In this document: one piece after another, positions 42,103-50,334 of the stretch
Numbering within the stretch: the stretch's first letter is position 1
How the letters are laid out: each line of letters starts with the position of its first letter
Assembly (NCBI RefSeq): GCF_009932335.1
Contig: NZ_BLJF01000001.1
Span: 558,001-622,000, forward strand
Source of the DNA: Pseudomonas asiatica
Lineage (GTDB): Bacteria > Pseudomonadota > Gammaproteobacteria > Pseudomonadales > Pseudomonadaceae
DNA: 64,000 nt
Direction: 5' to 3'
Program-made: the position numbers and the translations under genes
The notes under the pieces: model-generated
Told to the model about the DNA's origin: nothing
The model's database searches: none
Seen by the model: only the letters and a program-made list of their open reading frames with translations

Positions 42103-43668
42103 TCAGGCCGGGCGCAGCCGCAAGCTCCGCCACAAGGCCGCGGTCATCAGCACACTGACCACTGCCCATCCCCAGGCCTGTTGGTTCTCCAACCCTTCCA
42201 CAAACAACTGCGGCGCCACCCCGGCACCGACGATGAACGCCAGTAACGCCACCTCCGCACGCCGCGCCCGCACCGGCCACACTGCAAACACCAGCGCCGG
42301 CAACGCCAACGCTGCGCTGGGGAAGCTGCGGTAGCGTGGGTCGAACACCATCGCCAGCATGCTCACCGCCGCGGCAAAACCCGCCGCCAGCAATAGCCAG
42401 CCGGCCCGCGCCTGCAACCAGGCGTACAGGCGCTCGCGCCAGCCCGCGCGCCGTGCCAGGGCCAGCACGGCATGGGCCAGCACCAGCAGGTTCAGCCCTG
42501 CCAGAAGCACCGCCCACAGCCACTCCCCGGCAAAGCGCGCATGGGTGCGCATCAGCTCGCCCCAAAGCCCCAGGCAGCCTGCCCCAAACGCTGCCAGCAA
42601 CGGCAGCAGCATGGCCGCCGCCGGGGTGGCCGGGCGCCCGGCAAGCATCAGCATCAGCACCATTAGCACAGCACTGGCCAGCAACCACTGCGGCCAGTAA
42701 GGCAGGTTGCTCACCGGTCCTTCGAGTATGCCCTTGTCCTGCCGGTCGGCATCGTAAAGCCCCCAGTAACCACCGACCGCCCCCTCATTGGCGCGCTTCC
42801 ATGGCTGGTCGAACGCCTCGATCAGGTTGTAGTGCCAGCCGTTGCTTTCGGCCATGGCCACGAACCCGCGAATGAAGCGCGCCTCGTTGACCCGGCTGGG
42901 CTGTGCGGTTTCGCGCTGGCGGCCTTCGCTGGGCCAGCCGGTTTCACCGATCAGAATGTCCTTCGGCGCGAAGCGCGTGCCGAACACCCGGCGCACATCG
43001 GCGACGTGGGCCAGGGCTTCGTCGATGCCCCGCGGGTCGTCTTCCCAGTAAGGCAGCAAGTGGATAGTCAGGAAGTCCACCGCAGGCGCTACCTGCGGGT
43101 GCTGCAACCAGAATTCCCACACATCGGCGTAGGTTACCGGCACCTTGACCTGGCTTTTCACCCGGGCGATCAGCGTGGCCAGGTGTGCGCCGGTCACCTC
43201 CTTGCGTAGCAGCGTCTCGTTGCCGACGATCACCGCGCTGACCACGTCGGGGTTGGCATTGGCGGCGGCGATCAGTAGCTCGATTTCTTTCTCGGTGTCG
43301 GCCGGGTGGGCGTTGACCCAGGCACCCAGCATCACCTTCAGGCCATGCTTGCGTGCCAGCGCCGGGATTGCTTCAAGACCGGTCTGGGAATAGGTGCGGA
43401 TGCACTGGAAACGCTCGGCCAGCAACGCCAGGTCGGCATCCATGCGGGCCGGGCGCAGGCGCAACGGCTGGTCGTAGGGCGACTGGTCCTTGTCGAACGG
43501 GGTATACGAGGCGCATTGCAGCTTGTGCGTCGGGCTGGCCGCATCCGGCAGTTGCACCGGCTTGCCAAGCCCGTACCAGAGCCCTCCGAGCCCGAGCAGG
43601 GCGAGCAGGCAGGCAAGCAGGTACAACGGCAGCAGCAGGCGGGTAGAACTGGGCATCGGGCGGTCCAT
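42103..43668 (-). CDS. Membrane-anchored GH17-type glucan synthase/transglycosylase
   Basis: The 521-residue protein has an N-terminal membrane helix (LLLPLYLLACLLALLGLGGLWYGL). A periplasmic glycoside hydrolase family 17-like domain (residues 45-330) contains VIVGNETLL (acid/base Glu) and ILIGETGWPSEG (nucleophile Glu). About seven to eight C-terminal helices follow. Such proteins in Pseudomonas are named beta-(1,6)-glucan synthases and may remodel periplasmic or exported glucans. The start (43668, or 43656) is uncertain because the ribosome site is weak. Confidence 0.82.
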   Translation of the reverse strand: MDRPMPSSTRLLLPLYLLACLLALLGLGGLWYGLGKPVQLPDAASPTHKLQCASYTPFDKDQSPYDQPLRLRPARMDADLALLAERFQCIRTYSQTGLEAIPALARKHGLKVMLGAWVNAHPADTEKEIELLIAAANANPDVVSAVIVGNETLLRKEVTGAHLATLIARVKSQVKVPVTYADVWEFWLQHPQVAPAVDFLTIHLLPYWEDDPRGIDEALAHVADVRRVFGTRFAPKDILIGETGWPSEGRQRETAQPSRVNEARFIRGFVAMAESNGWHYNLIEAFDQPWKRANEGAVGGYWGLYDADRQDKGILEGPVSNLPYWPQWLLASAVLMVLMLMLAGRPATPAAAMLLPLLAAFGAGCLGLWGELMRTHARFAGEWLWAVLLAGLNLLVLAHAVLALARRAGWRERLYAWLQARAGWLLLAAGFAAAVSMLAMVFDPRYRSFPSAALALPALVFAVWPVRARRAEVALLAFIVGAGVAPQLFVEGLENQQAWGWAVVSVLMTAALWRSLRLRPA

Positions 43669-43865
43669 CGTCAGGCGCAAAAGGGTAGATAGTAGCCCGG
43701 CGCCAAACTTTTGGCATGCAAGGATCGCGCAGGGCGGCATAGGCCGATGGCGCTAATGGCATAGTGCTGTCGCATATGGGGCGGATATAGGTCGTAGCTG
43801 GAGCAGGTCGACTATTGTTGCAGGACGATGATGCAAATTCCGAGACCTGACGAGGGGATGCTTTG

Positions 43866-44726
43866 ATGGCTGCTAATACAAAAATGCGACGTTTCCTGGG
43901 TGTGGGCACCGCCATGGTACTGGCCATGAGTGCGGCACAGGCAATGGCCAAAGAAGTCAGCATTGGTTACGTGGATGGTTGGGCTGACAGCGTGGCGACC
44001 ACCAACGTGGCTGCCGAAGTGATCAAGCAGAAGCTCGGCTACGACGTGAAGTTGCAGGCCGTGGCCACCGGGATCATGTGGCAGGGCGTGGCCACCGGCA
44101 AGCTCGATGCCATGTTGTCGGCCTGGTTGCCGGTGACCCATGGCGAGTACTGGGCCAAGAACAAGGACAACGTGGTCGACTACGGCCCGAACTTCAAGGA
44201 CGCCAAGATTGGCCTGATCGTCCCTGAGTACGTCAAGGCGGTGAGCATCGCCGACCTCAAGACCGATGACACCTTCAAGCAGAAGATCGTCGGCATCGAC
44301 GCCGGCTCCGGCGTAATGCTCAAGACCGACCAGGCAATCAAGGACTACGACCTGACCGGTTACAAGCTGCAGGCCAGTTCCGGCGCGGCGATGACAGCAG
44401 AACTGGGCCGTGCCTATGCCAAGCAGCAGTCGATTGCGGTGACCGGCTGGGTACCGCACTGGATGTTCGCCAAGTGGAAGCTGAAGTTCCTCGAAGACCC
44501 GAAAGGCGTGTATGGCGCCGCGGAAACCGTGAACAGCATCGGCAGCAAGGAACTGGCCACCAAGGCCCCGGAAGTGGCGGAGTTCCTGAAGAAGTTCAAC
44601 TGGCAGTCGAAGGACGAGATCGGCGAAGTGATGCTGGCTATCCAGGAAGGCGCCAAGCCTGAAGCGGCGGCCAAGGACTGGGTGGCCAAGCACCCTGATC
44701 GCGTGAAGGAGTGGACTGGCAAGTAA
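43866..44726 (+). CDS. Glycine betaine/choline-type ABC solute-binding protein
   Basis: The 286-residue protein has a signal peptide ending AQAMAKE and the OpuAC fold (KEVSIGYVDGWADSVATTNVAAEVI, GIMWQGVATGKLDAMLSAWLPVTHGEYW, GWVPHWMFAKWKLKFLEDP). The Trp-rich segments are those that cage quaternary ammonium ligands. No permease or ATPase gene is beside it, so it may be an alternate receptor for a transporter encoded elsewhere. GGGG lies upstream of the ATG at 43866. Confidence 0.9.
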   Translation: MAANTKMRRFLGVGTAMVLAMSAAQAMAKEVSIGYVDGWADSVATTNVAAEVIKQKLGYDVKLQAVATGIMWQGVATGKLDAMLSAWLPVTHGEYWAKNKDNVVDYGPNFKDAKIGLIVPEYVKAVSIADLKTDDTFKQKIVGIDAGSGVMLKTDQAIKDYDLTGYKLQASSGAAMTAELGRAYAKQQSIAVTGWVPHWMFAKWKLKFLEDPKGVYGAAETVNSIGSKELATKAPEVAEFLKKFNWQSKDEIGEVMLAIQEGAKPEAAAKDWVAKHPDRVKEWTGK

Positions 44727-44739
44727 CAACCCGTTCCGT

Positions 44740-44838
44740 TGTAGGAGCAGCCTTGTGCTGCGAAGAGGCCGGTGCAAGCTGCGAAGATTCGGGCAGCCTG
44801 TACCGGCCTCTTCGCAGCACAAGGCTGCTCCTACAGGG
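44740..44838. repeat. REP inverted pair (GCAGCACAAGGCTGC subtype, outward order)
   Basis: Two units of the GCAGCACAAGGCTGC subtype about 40 bases apart, arranged tail-out compared with most pairs in the window. Confidence 0.85.
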
Positions 44839-44976
44839 ATATGTGCAAGCTGTTTTGTTGCGTGATCCGTAAAACACCGTTGCATCTAAGACTAAGGTCG
44901 TCTGGTTGGCGTCCGATAGCCGCATAAAGTAAGGGTCGTGGGTTCCACCCCTATCTGTGCTGCTAGGACAAAAACA

Positions 44977-45288
44977 ATGAACGACAGCATTTACCTCTCG
45001 ATACAAAACAGCCCCCGCTTCAAGGAGCTGGTCACCAAACGCGAACGGTTCGCCTGGATTCTCTCGGCGATCATGCTCGGCCTGTACTGCGCCTTCATCC
45101 TCCTGATCGCCTACGGTCCTCAGATCCTGGGCACCAAGCTCAGCCCTGAGTCGTCGATTACCTGGGGCATCCCCCTGGGCGTCGGCCTGATCGTCTCGGC
45201 ATTCGTCCTGACCGCCATCTACGTACGCCGCGCCAACGGCGAATTCGATGAGCTGAACAAGGCCATCCTGAAGGAGGCGCAACAATGA
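44977..45288 (+). CDS. yjcH: DUF485 membrane protein YjcH
   Basis: The 103-residue protein has two membrane helices and the DUF485 layout ([38 protein letters not shown]). YjcH is regularly encoded with the acetate permease ActP. The ATG is preceded by AGGA, and the gene overlaps actP by four bases, so both are made together. Confidence 0.95.
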   Translation: MNDSIYLSIQNSPRFKELVTKRERFAWILSAIMLGLYCAFILLIAYGPQILGTKLSPESSITWGIPLGVGLIVSAFVLTAIYVRRANGEFDELNKAILKEAQQ

Positions 45289-46949
45289 TTCGCCACGCCA
45301 AAGCCCTGGCCGTACTGGCCTGCGGAGCCTTCGCACCCGCCGTGTGGGCCGCCGATGCCCTGACCGGCGAGGTGCAGAAGCAACCGCTGAACGTCTCCGC
45401 GATCGCCATGTTCGTGGCCTTCGTCGCCTTCACCCTCGGCATCACCTACTGGGCCTCCAAGCGCAACAAGTCGGCGTCGGACTACTACGCCGCAGGGGGC
45501 AAGATCACCGGCTTCCAGAACGGCCTGGCGATTGCCGGTGACTACATGTCGGCCGCCTCGTTCCTGGGTATTTCTGCACTTGTGTTCACCTCTGGCTACG
45601 ATGGCTTGATCTATTCGATCGGCTTCCTGGTCGGCTGGCCGATCATCCTCTTCCTGATCGCCGAACGCCTGCGCAACCTGGGCAAGTACACCTTCGCCGA
45701 CGTGGCCTCGTACCGCCTCGGGCAGAAGGAGATCCGCACCCTGTCGGCCTCCGGTTCGCTGGTGGTGGTGGCGTTCTACCTGATCGCGCAGATGGTCGGT
45801 GCCGGCAAGCTGATCGAGCTGCTGTTCGGCCTGGACTACCACGTGGCGGTGATCCTGGTGGGTATCCTGATGTGCCTGTATGTACTGTTCGGCGGCATGC
45901 TGGCCACTACCTGGGTACAGATCATCAAGGCCGTGTTGCTGCTGTCCGGTGCCAGCTTCATGGCGCTGATGGTGATGAAGCACGTTGGCTTCGACTTCAA
46001 CACCCTGTTCTCCGAGGCAATCAAGGTGCACGCCAAGGGCGAGGCGATCATGAGCCCGGGCGGCCTGGTCAAGGACCCGATCTCGGCATTCTCGCTGGGC
46101 CTGGCGTTGATGTTCGGTACCGCCGGCCTGCCGCACATCCTGATGCGCTTCTTCACCGTCAGTGACGCCAAGGAAGCGCGCAAGAGCGTGCTGTACGCCA
46201 CCGGCTTCATCGGCTACTTCTACATCCTCACCTTCATTATCGGCTTTGGCGCCATCCTGCTGGTCAGCACCAACCCGGACTTCAAGGACGCCGCTGGCGC
46301 CCTGCTGGGTGGCAACAACATGGCAGCGGTGCACCTGGCCAACGCCGTGGGTGGCAGCGTGTTCCTCGGCTTCATCTCGGCTGTTGCCTTCGCCACCATC
46401 CTGGCGGTGGTCGCCGGCCTGACCCTGGCCGGTGCCTCGGCGGTGTCCCACGACCTGTACGCCAGTGTATGGCGCAAGGGCAAGGCCAACGACAAGGACG
46501 AGATCCGCGTGTCGAAGATCACCACCGTCGCCCTGGGCGTACTGGCGATCGGCCTGGGTATCCTGTTCGAGAAGCAGAACATCGCCTTCATGGTCGGCCT
46601 GGCGTTCTCCATCGCGGCCAGCTGCAACTTCCCGGTACTGCTGCTCTCGATGTACTGGAAGAAGCTGACCACCCGCGGTGCGATGATCGGCGGCTGGCTG
46701 GGCCTGGTGAGCGCGGTGACGCTGATGATCCTCGGCCCGACCATCTGGGTGCAGATCCTCGGCCACGAGAAGCCGATCTACCCGTACGAGTACCCGGCGC
46801 TGTTCTCGATGCTGATCGCCTTCGTCGGTATCTGGTTCTTCTCGGTCACCGACAAGTCCAAGGCTGCCGAAGACGAACGTGCGCTGTTCTTCCCGCAGTT
46901 CGTGCGTTCGCAGACTGGCCTGGGCGCTTCGGGTGCTGTTTCGCACTGA
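45285..46949 (+). CDS. actP: Cation/acetate symporter ActP
   Basis: The 554-residue sodium:solute symporter (SSSF family) has a cleavable N-terminal signal ([24 protein letters not shown]) and 13 predicted helices. Family segments include [42 protein letters not shown] and [15 protein letters not shown], split over the protein. It takes up acetate and related short acids. It forms an operon with yjcH and ends with a strong terminator. Confidence 0.97.
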   Translation: MIRHAKALAVLACGAFAPAVWAADALTGEVQKQPLNVSAIAMFVAFVAFTLGITYWASKRNKSASDYYAAGGKITGFQNGLAIAGDYMSAASFLGISALVFTSGYDGLIYSIGFLVGWPIILFLIAERLRNLGKYTFADVASYRLGQKEIRTLSASGSLVVVAFYLIAQMVGAGKLIELLFGLDYHVAVILVGILMCLYVLFGGMLATTWVQIIKAVLLLSGASFMALMVMKHVGFDFNTLFSEAIKVHAKGEAIMSPGGLVKDPISAFSLGLALMFGTAGLPHILMRFFTVSDAKEARKSVLYATGFIGYFYILTFIIGFGAILLVSTNPDFKDAAGALLGGNNMAAVHLANAVGGSVFLGFISAVAFATILAVVAGLTLAGASAVSHDLYASVWRKGKANDKDEIRVSKITTVALGVLAIGLGILFEKQNIAFMVGLAFSIAASCNFPVLLLSMYWKKLTTRGAMIGGWLGLVSAVTLMILGPTIWVQILGHEKPIYPYEYPALFSMLIAFVGIWFFSVTDKSKAAEDERALFFPQFVRSQTGLGASGAVSH

Positions 46950-46963
46950 TCCTTCCGGCAATG

Positions 46964-46991
46964 AAAAACCGCGCTTCGGCGCGGTTTTTTT
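46964..46991 (+). terminator. Rho-independent terminator after actP
   Basis: AAAAACCGCGC-TTCG-GCGCGG followed by seven Ts. The flanking As would also make it work for the convergent small gene. Confidence 0.93.
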
Positions 46992-47003
46992 GTGTTTTCG
47001 CCG

Positions 47004-47156
47004 CTAGATCATGCCTAGCAGCAACAAAACCAGCAGAACTACCAGCACCACGCCGATGATGCCGGACGGGCCATAGCCCCAGCTGCGCGAGTGCGGGAAG
47101 ACCGGTAAGCCACCAATCAGCAGAAGGATCAGGATGATGATGAGAATCGTTGTCAT
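47004..47156 (-). CDS. DUF3309 small membrane protein
   Basis: The 50-residue protein is two hydrophobic helices joined by PVFPHSRSWGYGPSG, which is the DUF3309 signature. Function is unknown. The ATG at 47156 has AAGGA eight bases upstream. It converges on actP and shares its terminator region. Confidence 0.85.
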   Translation of the reverse strand: MTTILIIILILLLIGGLPVFPHSRSWGYGPSGIIGVVLVVLLVLLLLGMI

Positions 47157-47255
47157 GACGGAGTCCTTGCGTGGTTGAGGGTCAAGGGCCTCGGACTGCT
47201 GGCCTCTTGTAAATAAGGACTGGTGGTGAGTGTCAAAGATTCCATTTGTGTAGGG

Positions 47256-47331
47256 CTTGTACCGGCCTCTTCGCAGCACAAGGCTGCTCCTACAGGTGTG
47301 TGCGGTCCCTGCAGGAGCAGCCGGTGCAGGC
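47256..47331. repeat. REP pair with partly degraded second unit
   Basis: The first unit (TTCGCAGCACAAGGCTGCTCC) is intact; the second is shortened to GCAGGAGCAGCCGGTGCAGGC and has lost its central part. Confidence 0.8.
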
Positions 47332-47437
47332 TAACCACACAGTCATGCCCGTCCATTCACTACCCTGATGAACCCTGCCTGCCCACCAGGCCTTGATTAG
47401 ACTGGTTGCACAACCCATCAGAACAAGGCCAGTCACC

Positions 47438-48247
47438 ATGCAAAACCGCATCATGATTACCGGCGCCGGGTCCGGCCTCGGTCGCGAGATCGCCCTGCGC
47501 TGGGCGCGTGAGGGCTGGCGCCTGGCGCTGGCCGATGTCAACGAAGCCGGCCTGCGCAAAACCCTGGAGCTGGCCCGCGCAGCTGGCGGCGAAGGCTTTG
47601 CCCAGCGTTGCGACGTGCGCGACTACAGCCAGCTCACCGCCCTGGCCCAGGCCTGCACCGAGCAGTTCGGTGGTATCGATGTGATCGTCAACAACGCCGG
47701 CGTCGCTTCGGGCGGGTTCTTCGCCGAACTGTCGCTGGAGGACTGGGACTGGCAGATCGCGGTCAACCTGATGGGTGTGGTCAAGGGCTGCAAGGCCTTT
47801 CTGCCGCTGCTGGAGCGCAGCAAGGGGCGAATCATCAACATCGCCTCGATGGCTGCGCTGATGCAGGGGCCGGGCATGAGCAACTACAACGTGGCCAAGG
47901 CCGGCGTACTGGCCCTGTCGGAAAGCCTGCTGGTCGAGCTACGCGAACTGGAAGTGGCGGTGCACGTGGTGTGCCCGTCTTTCTTCCAGACCAACCTGCT
48001 GGACTCGTTCCGCGGGCCGAACCCGGCGATGAAAGCCCAGGTTGGTAAGCTGCTTGAAGGCTCGCCGATCAATGCGGCGGACATCGCCGAATACATCCAC
48101 CGGCAGGTTGCCGCTGGTGAGTTCCTGATCCTGCCCCATGAGGCCGGGCGCCAGGCCTGGCAACTGAAGCGTCAGGCACCTGAGCGGCTGTATGACGAGA
48201 TGGCTGAGATGGCGGTGAAAATGCGGGCCAAGGCTCAGTCGCGATGA
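47438..48247 (+). CDS. Short-chain dehydrogenase/reductase
   Basis: The 269-residue classical SDR has the cofactor motif TGAGSGLG, the NNAG motif, the catalytic Ser (IINIASMAALMQG) and YNVAK. An Asp in LALADVNEAG after strand 2 suggests NAD preference. The substrate is unknown. The ATG at 47438 gives the usual short N-terminus. It precedes rsmI by 120 bases. Confidence 0.92.
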   Translation: MQNRIMITGAGSGLGREIALRWAREGWRLALADVNEAGLRKTLELARAAGGEGFAQRCDVRDYSQLTALAQACTEQFGGIDVIVNNAGVASGGFFAELSLEDWDWQIAVNLMGVVKGCKAFLPLLERSKGRIINIASMAALMQGPGMSNYNVAKAGVLALSESLLVELRELEVAVHVVCPSFFQTNLLDSFRGPNPAMKAQVGKLLEGSPINAADIAEYIHRQVAAGEFLILPHEAGRQAWQLKRQAPERLYDEMAEMAVKMRAKAQSR

Positions 48248-48367
48248 TTCGTCTGTAAGGAAAGTTACCGGCAGATGTAGGGTGCTTCTGAATCACGGTA
48301 GAACTATTGAGTAGCCCTATGCCGTCAAGGCAGGCTCCGGTTTTCCCTTTCGCTGGAGGAACGGAGC

Positions 48368-48556
48368 ATGCTGGTAATAGGGCGCGAAGTGGGAGAGATC
48401 ATCGTGATTGGTGATGACATTCGGATCATGGTCGTGGAAACGCGGGACGGGATGGTGCGCTTTGGCGTGGATGCACCGCGGCAAGTGCCGGTGCATCGGG
48501 CCGAGGTGTACAAGCGCATCAAGGAAGGGCAGCAGGCCAAGGCCCGCAGGGTTTGA
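48368..48556 (+). CDS. rsmI: CsrA/RsmA-family RNA-binding regulator
   Basis: The 62-residue protein has the CsrA fold (MLVIGREVGEIIVIGDDIRIMVVE) and the RNA-contacting segment APRQVPVHRAEVY with the key Arg. It binds GGA motifs in messages and represses translation. The opening MLVIGREVGE differs from RsmA/RsmE (MLILTRR/K) and fits the third P. putida paralogue, RsmI. GAGGA lies just before the ATG. The symbol rests on sequence and remembered gene order. Confidence 0.9.
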   Translation: MLVIGREVGEIIVIGDDIRIMVVETRDGMVRFGVDAPRQVPVHRAEVYKRIKEGQQAKARRV

Positions 48557-48559
48557 TGT

Positions 48560-48600
48560 TGCCTGTGCCGGCCTCTTCGCGGGCACGCCCGCGAAGAGGT
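48560..48600. repeat. Single compact REP
   Basis: GCCGGCCTCTTCGCGGGCACGCCCGCGAAGAGG: one palindromic element with both outer flanks collapsed, lying between convergent rsmI and yheU and touching the yheU stop codon. Confidence 0.78.
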
Positions 48601-48836
48601 CAGATCTGTTGGTCGAGCAGCTCGCGGGGCACATCATGCTTGGCCAGCAACTGGCACTGCTGGCTTTCCGGGTCGAAAAGGATGAACGCCTGGCCCTTGG
48701 CCAATGCCTGGCGCACCCGCAGCACGCGGGTTTCCAGCGGGGTGTCGTCGCCGTTGTCGGTACCGTCGCGGGTGACGAAGTCCTCGATCAGTCGGGTCAG
48801 GGTTTCGGCTTGCAGTTGGTCGTAGGGGATCAGCAT
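48600..48836 (-). CDS. YheU family protein (UPF0270)
   Basis: The 78-residue protein MLIPYDQLQAETLTRLIEDFVTRDGTD continues with VRQALAKGQAFILFDPESQQCQLL and matches the small UPF0270/YheU family of unknown function. It is soluble and acidic. It converges on rsmI, and a REP element separates the two. Confidence 0.9.
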   Translation of the reverse strand: MLIPYDQLQAETLTRLIEDFVTRDGTDNGDDTPLETRVLRVRQALAKGQAFILFDPESQQCQLLAKHDVPRELLDQQI

Positions 48837-48891
48837 GGTGGCGTTGCCTAGGGTCTTGGTGGGGGCATGCTACGCGAAACATTCGGGATTT

Positions 48892-49013
48892 TGGGGCCGC
48901 GTTGCGGCCCAATCGCCGGCAAGCCAGCTCCCACAGGGACAGCACAAAGCCTGGGCCTGTGGTTATCCTGTGGGAGCTGGCTTGCCGGCGATTGGGCTGC
49001 AAAGCAGCCCCCA
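48892..49013. repeat. REP inverted pair upstream of yheU / downstream of M42 gene
   Basis: Inverted pair of the GCCGGCAAGCCAGC subtype with GGGGCCGC / GCAGCCCC outer arms. Confidence 0.87.
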
Positions 49014-49019
49014 GGGCCC

Positions 49020-50204
49020 TCAGCCTTTGTTGCCAACCAGGCTATCCACCGCCGGCACCCGCGTATCGCTCTCCATCTGTGCATCATGTTCCAGCTGGTG
49101 GCTGAAGCGCTCCAACGACGCATTGGCCGGCTGCGAATCACTGGCAAACACCGGCGGGCTCAGCAGGTACGCCGACAACAAGCGGCTCAACGCCGCCAGG
49201 CTGTCGATGTGTGTTCGCTCGTAGCCATGGGTGGCATCGCAACCAAAGGCTACCAGCGCGGTACGAATATCGTGCCCCGCCGTCACTGCCGAATGGGCAT
49301 CGCTGAAGTAGTAGCGGAACAGATCGCGCCGCACCGGCAGGTCGTGGTCGCCGGCCAGTTTCAGCAGGTGCCGGGACAGGTGGTAGTCGTAAGGCCCCGA
49401 CGAGTCCTGCATGGCCACGCTCACTGCATGTTCGCTGGAGGCCTGCCCGGGCGCCACCGGGGCGATGTCGATGCCGACAAACTCGCTGACGTCCCAGGGC
49501 AGGGCGCCAGCCGCTCCCGAGCCGGTCTCTTCGGTGATGGTGAACAGCGGGTGGCAGTCGATCAACGGTTGGCGGCCGCTTTCCACCACGGCTTTCAGCG
49601 CCGCCAGCAGCGCTGCCACGCCGGCCTTGTCGTCCAGGTGGCGGGCGCTGATGTGGCCGCTTTCGGTGAATTCGGGCAGCGGGTCGAAGGCAACGAAATC
49701 ACCGATGCTTACACCCAGCGCCTCGCAGTCGGCGCGGGTGGCGCAGTAGGCGTCCAGGCGTACCTCAACGTGCTCCCAGCTGACCGGCATCTGGTCGATG
49801 GCGGTGTTGAAAGCATGCCCGCTGGCCATCAGCGGCAGCACGCTGCCCCGGTATACGCCGGTGTCGGTGAATACGCTGACCCGGCTGCCTTCGGCGAAGC
49901 GGCTGGACCAGCAACCGACTGGCGCCAGGGCCAGGCGGCCGTTGTCCTGCAACTGGCGCACGCTGGCGCCGATGGTGTCCAGGTGAGCGGACACGGCGCG
50001 GTCGGGCGAGGTCTGGCGGCCCTTCAGGGTGGCGCGGATGGTGCCGCGGCGGGTCAGCTCGAAAGGGATGCCCAGTTCGTCCAGGCGCTCGGCCACGTAG
50101 CGCACGATGGTGTCGGTGAAACCGGTGGGGCTGGGGATGGCGAGCATCTCCAGCAGCACGCGCTTGAGATAGTCGAGATCGGGTTCGGGATGTCGGTCGG
50201 ACAT
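49020..50204 (-). CDS. NAGGN-system M42 family peptidase
   Basis: The 394-residue metallopeptidase-like protein has the M42 pattern: SAHLDTIGA (His-Asp), ISARHLDDKAGVAALLAAL (Asp), FTITEETGSGAA (Glu-Glu) and FSDAHSAVTAGHD. It is encoded with asnO and ngg, as is usual in Pseudomonas, and probably trims or recycles the dipeptide osmolyte N-acetylglutaminylglutamine amide; that role is inferred from context. A REP pair separates it from ngg. Confidence 0.9.
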   Translation of the reverse strand: MSDRHPEPDLDYLKRVLLEMLAIPSPTGFTDTIVRYVAERLDELGIPFELTRRGTIRATLKGRQTSPDRAVSAHLDTIGASVRQLQDNGRLALAPVGCWSSRFAEGSRVSVFTDTGVYRGSVLPLMASGHAFNTAIDQMPVSWEHVEVRLDAYCATRADCEALGVSIGDFVAFDPLPEFTESGHISARHLDDKAGVAALLAALKAVVESGRQPLIDCHPLFTITEETGSGAAGALPWDVSEFVGIDIAPVAPGQASSEHAVSVAMQDSSGPYDYHLSRHLLKLAGDHDLPVRRDLFRYYFSDAHSAVTAGHDIRTALVAFGCDATHGYERTHIDSLAALSRLLSAYLLSPPVFASDSQPANASLERFSHQLEHDAQMESDTRVPAVDSLVGNKG

Positions 50205-50223
50205 GGTTGGGGGGCTCCTTTAC

Positions 50224-50327
50224 TCCTGTGCCGGCCTCCTCGCGGGCACGCCCGCTCCTACAGGAACCCCACAAGTCTCGTGGGCTGTGCTGGACCTGTG
50301 GGAGCGGGCGAGCCCGCGAAGAGGCCA
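50224..50327. repeat. REP inverted pair inside the NAGGN cluster
   Basis: Inverted pair (GCGGGCACGCCCGC and GCGGGCGAGCCCGC), between ngg and the M42 peptidase gene, 8 bases from the ngg stop. Confidence 0.86.
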
Positions 50328-50334
50328 TCAGCCT

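Noticed and set aside
44727..44976. Sigma-54-like TTGGC sequence upstream of yjcH-actP
   Set aside because: The GG to GC spacing is not ten bases, so it does not fit a -24/-12 promoter.
45219..46961. 580-codon open frame antisense to actP
   Set aside because: Shadow of a well-conserved transporter; composition dominated by His, Gln, Asp and Glu, as expected from the reverse complement of hydrophobic codons.
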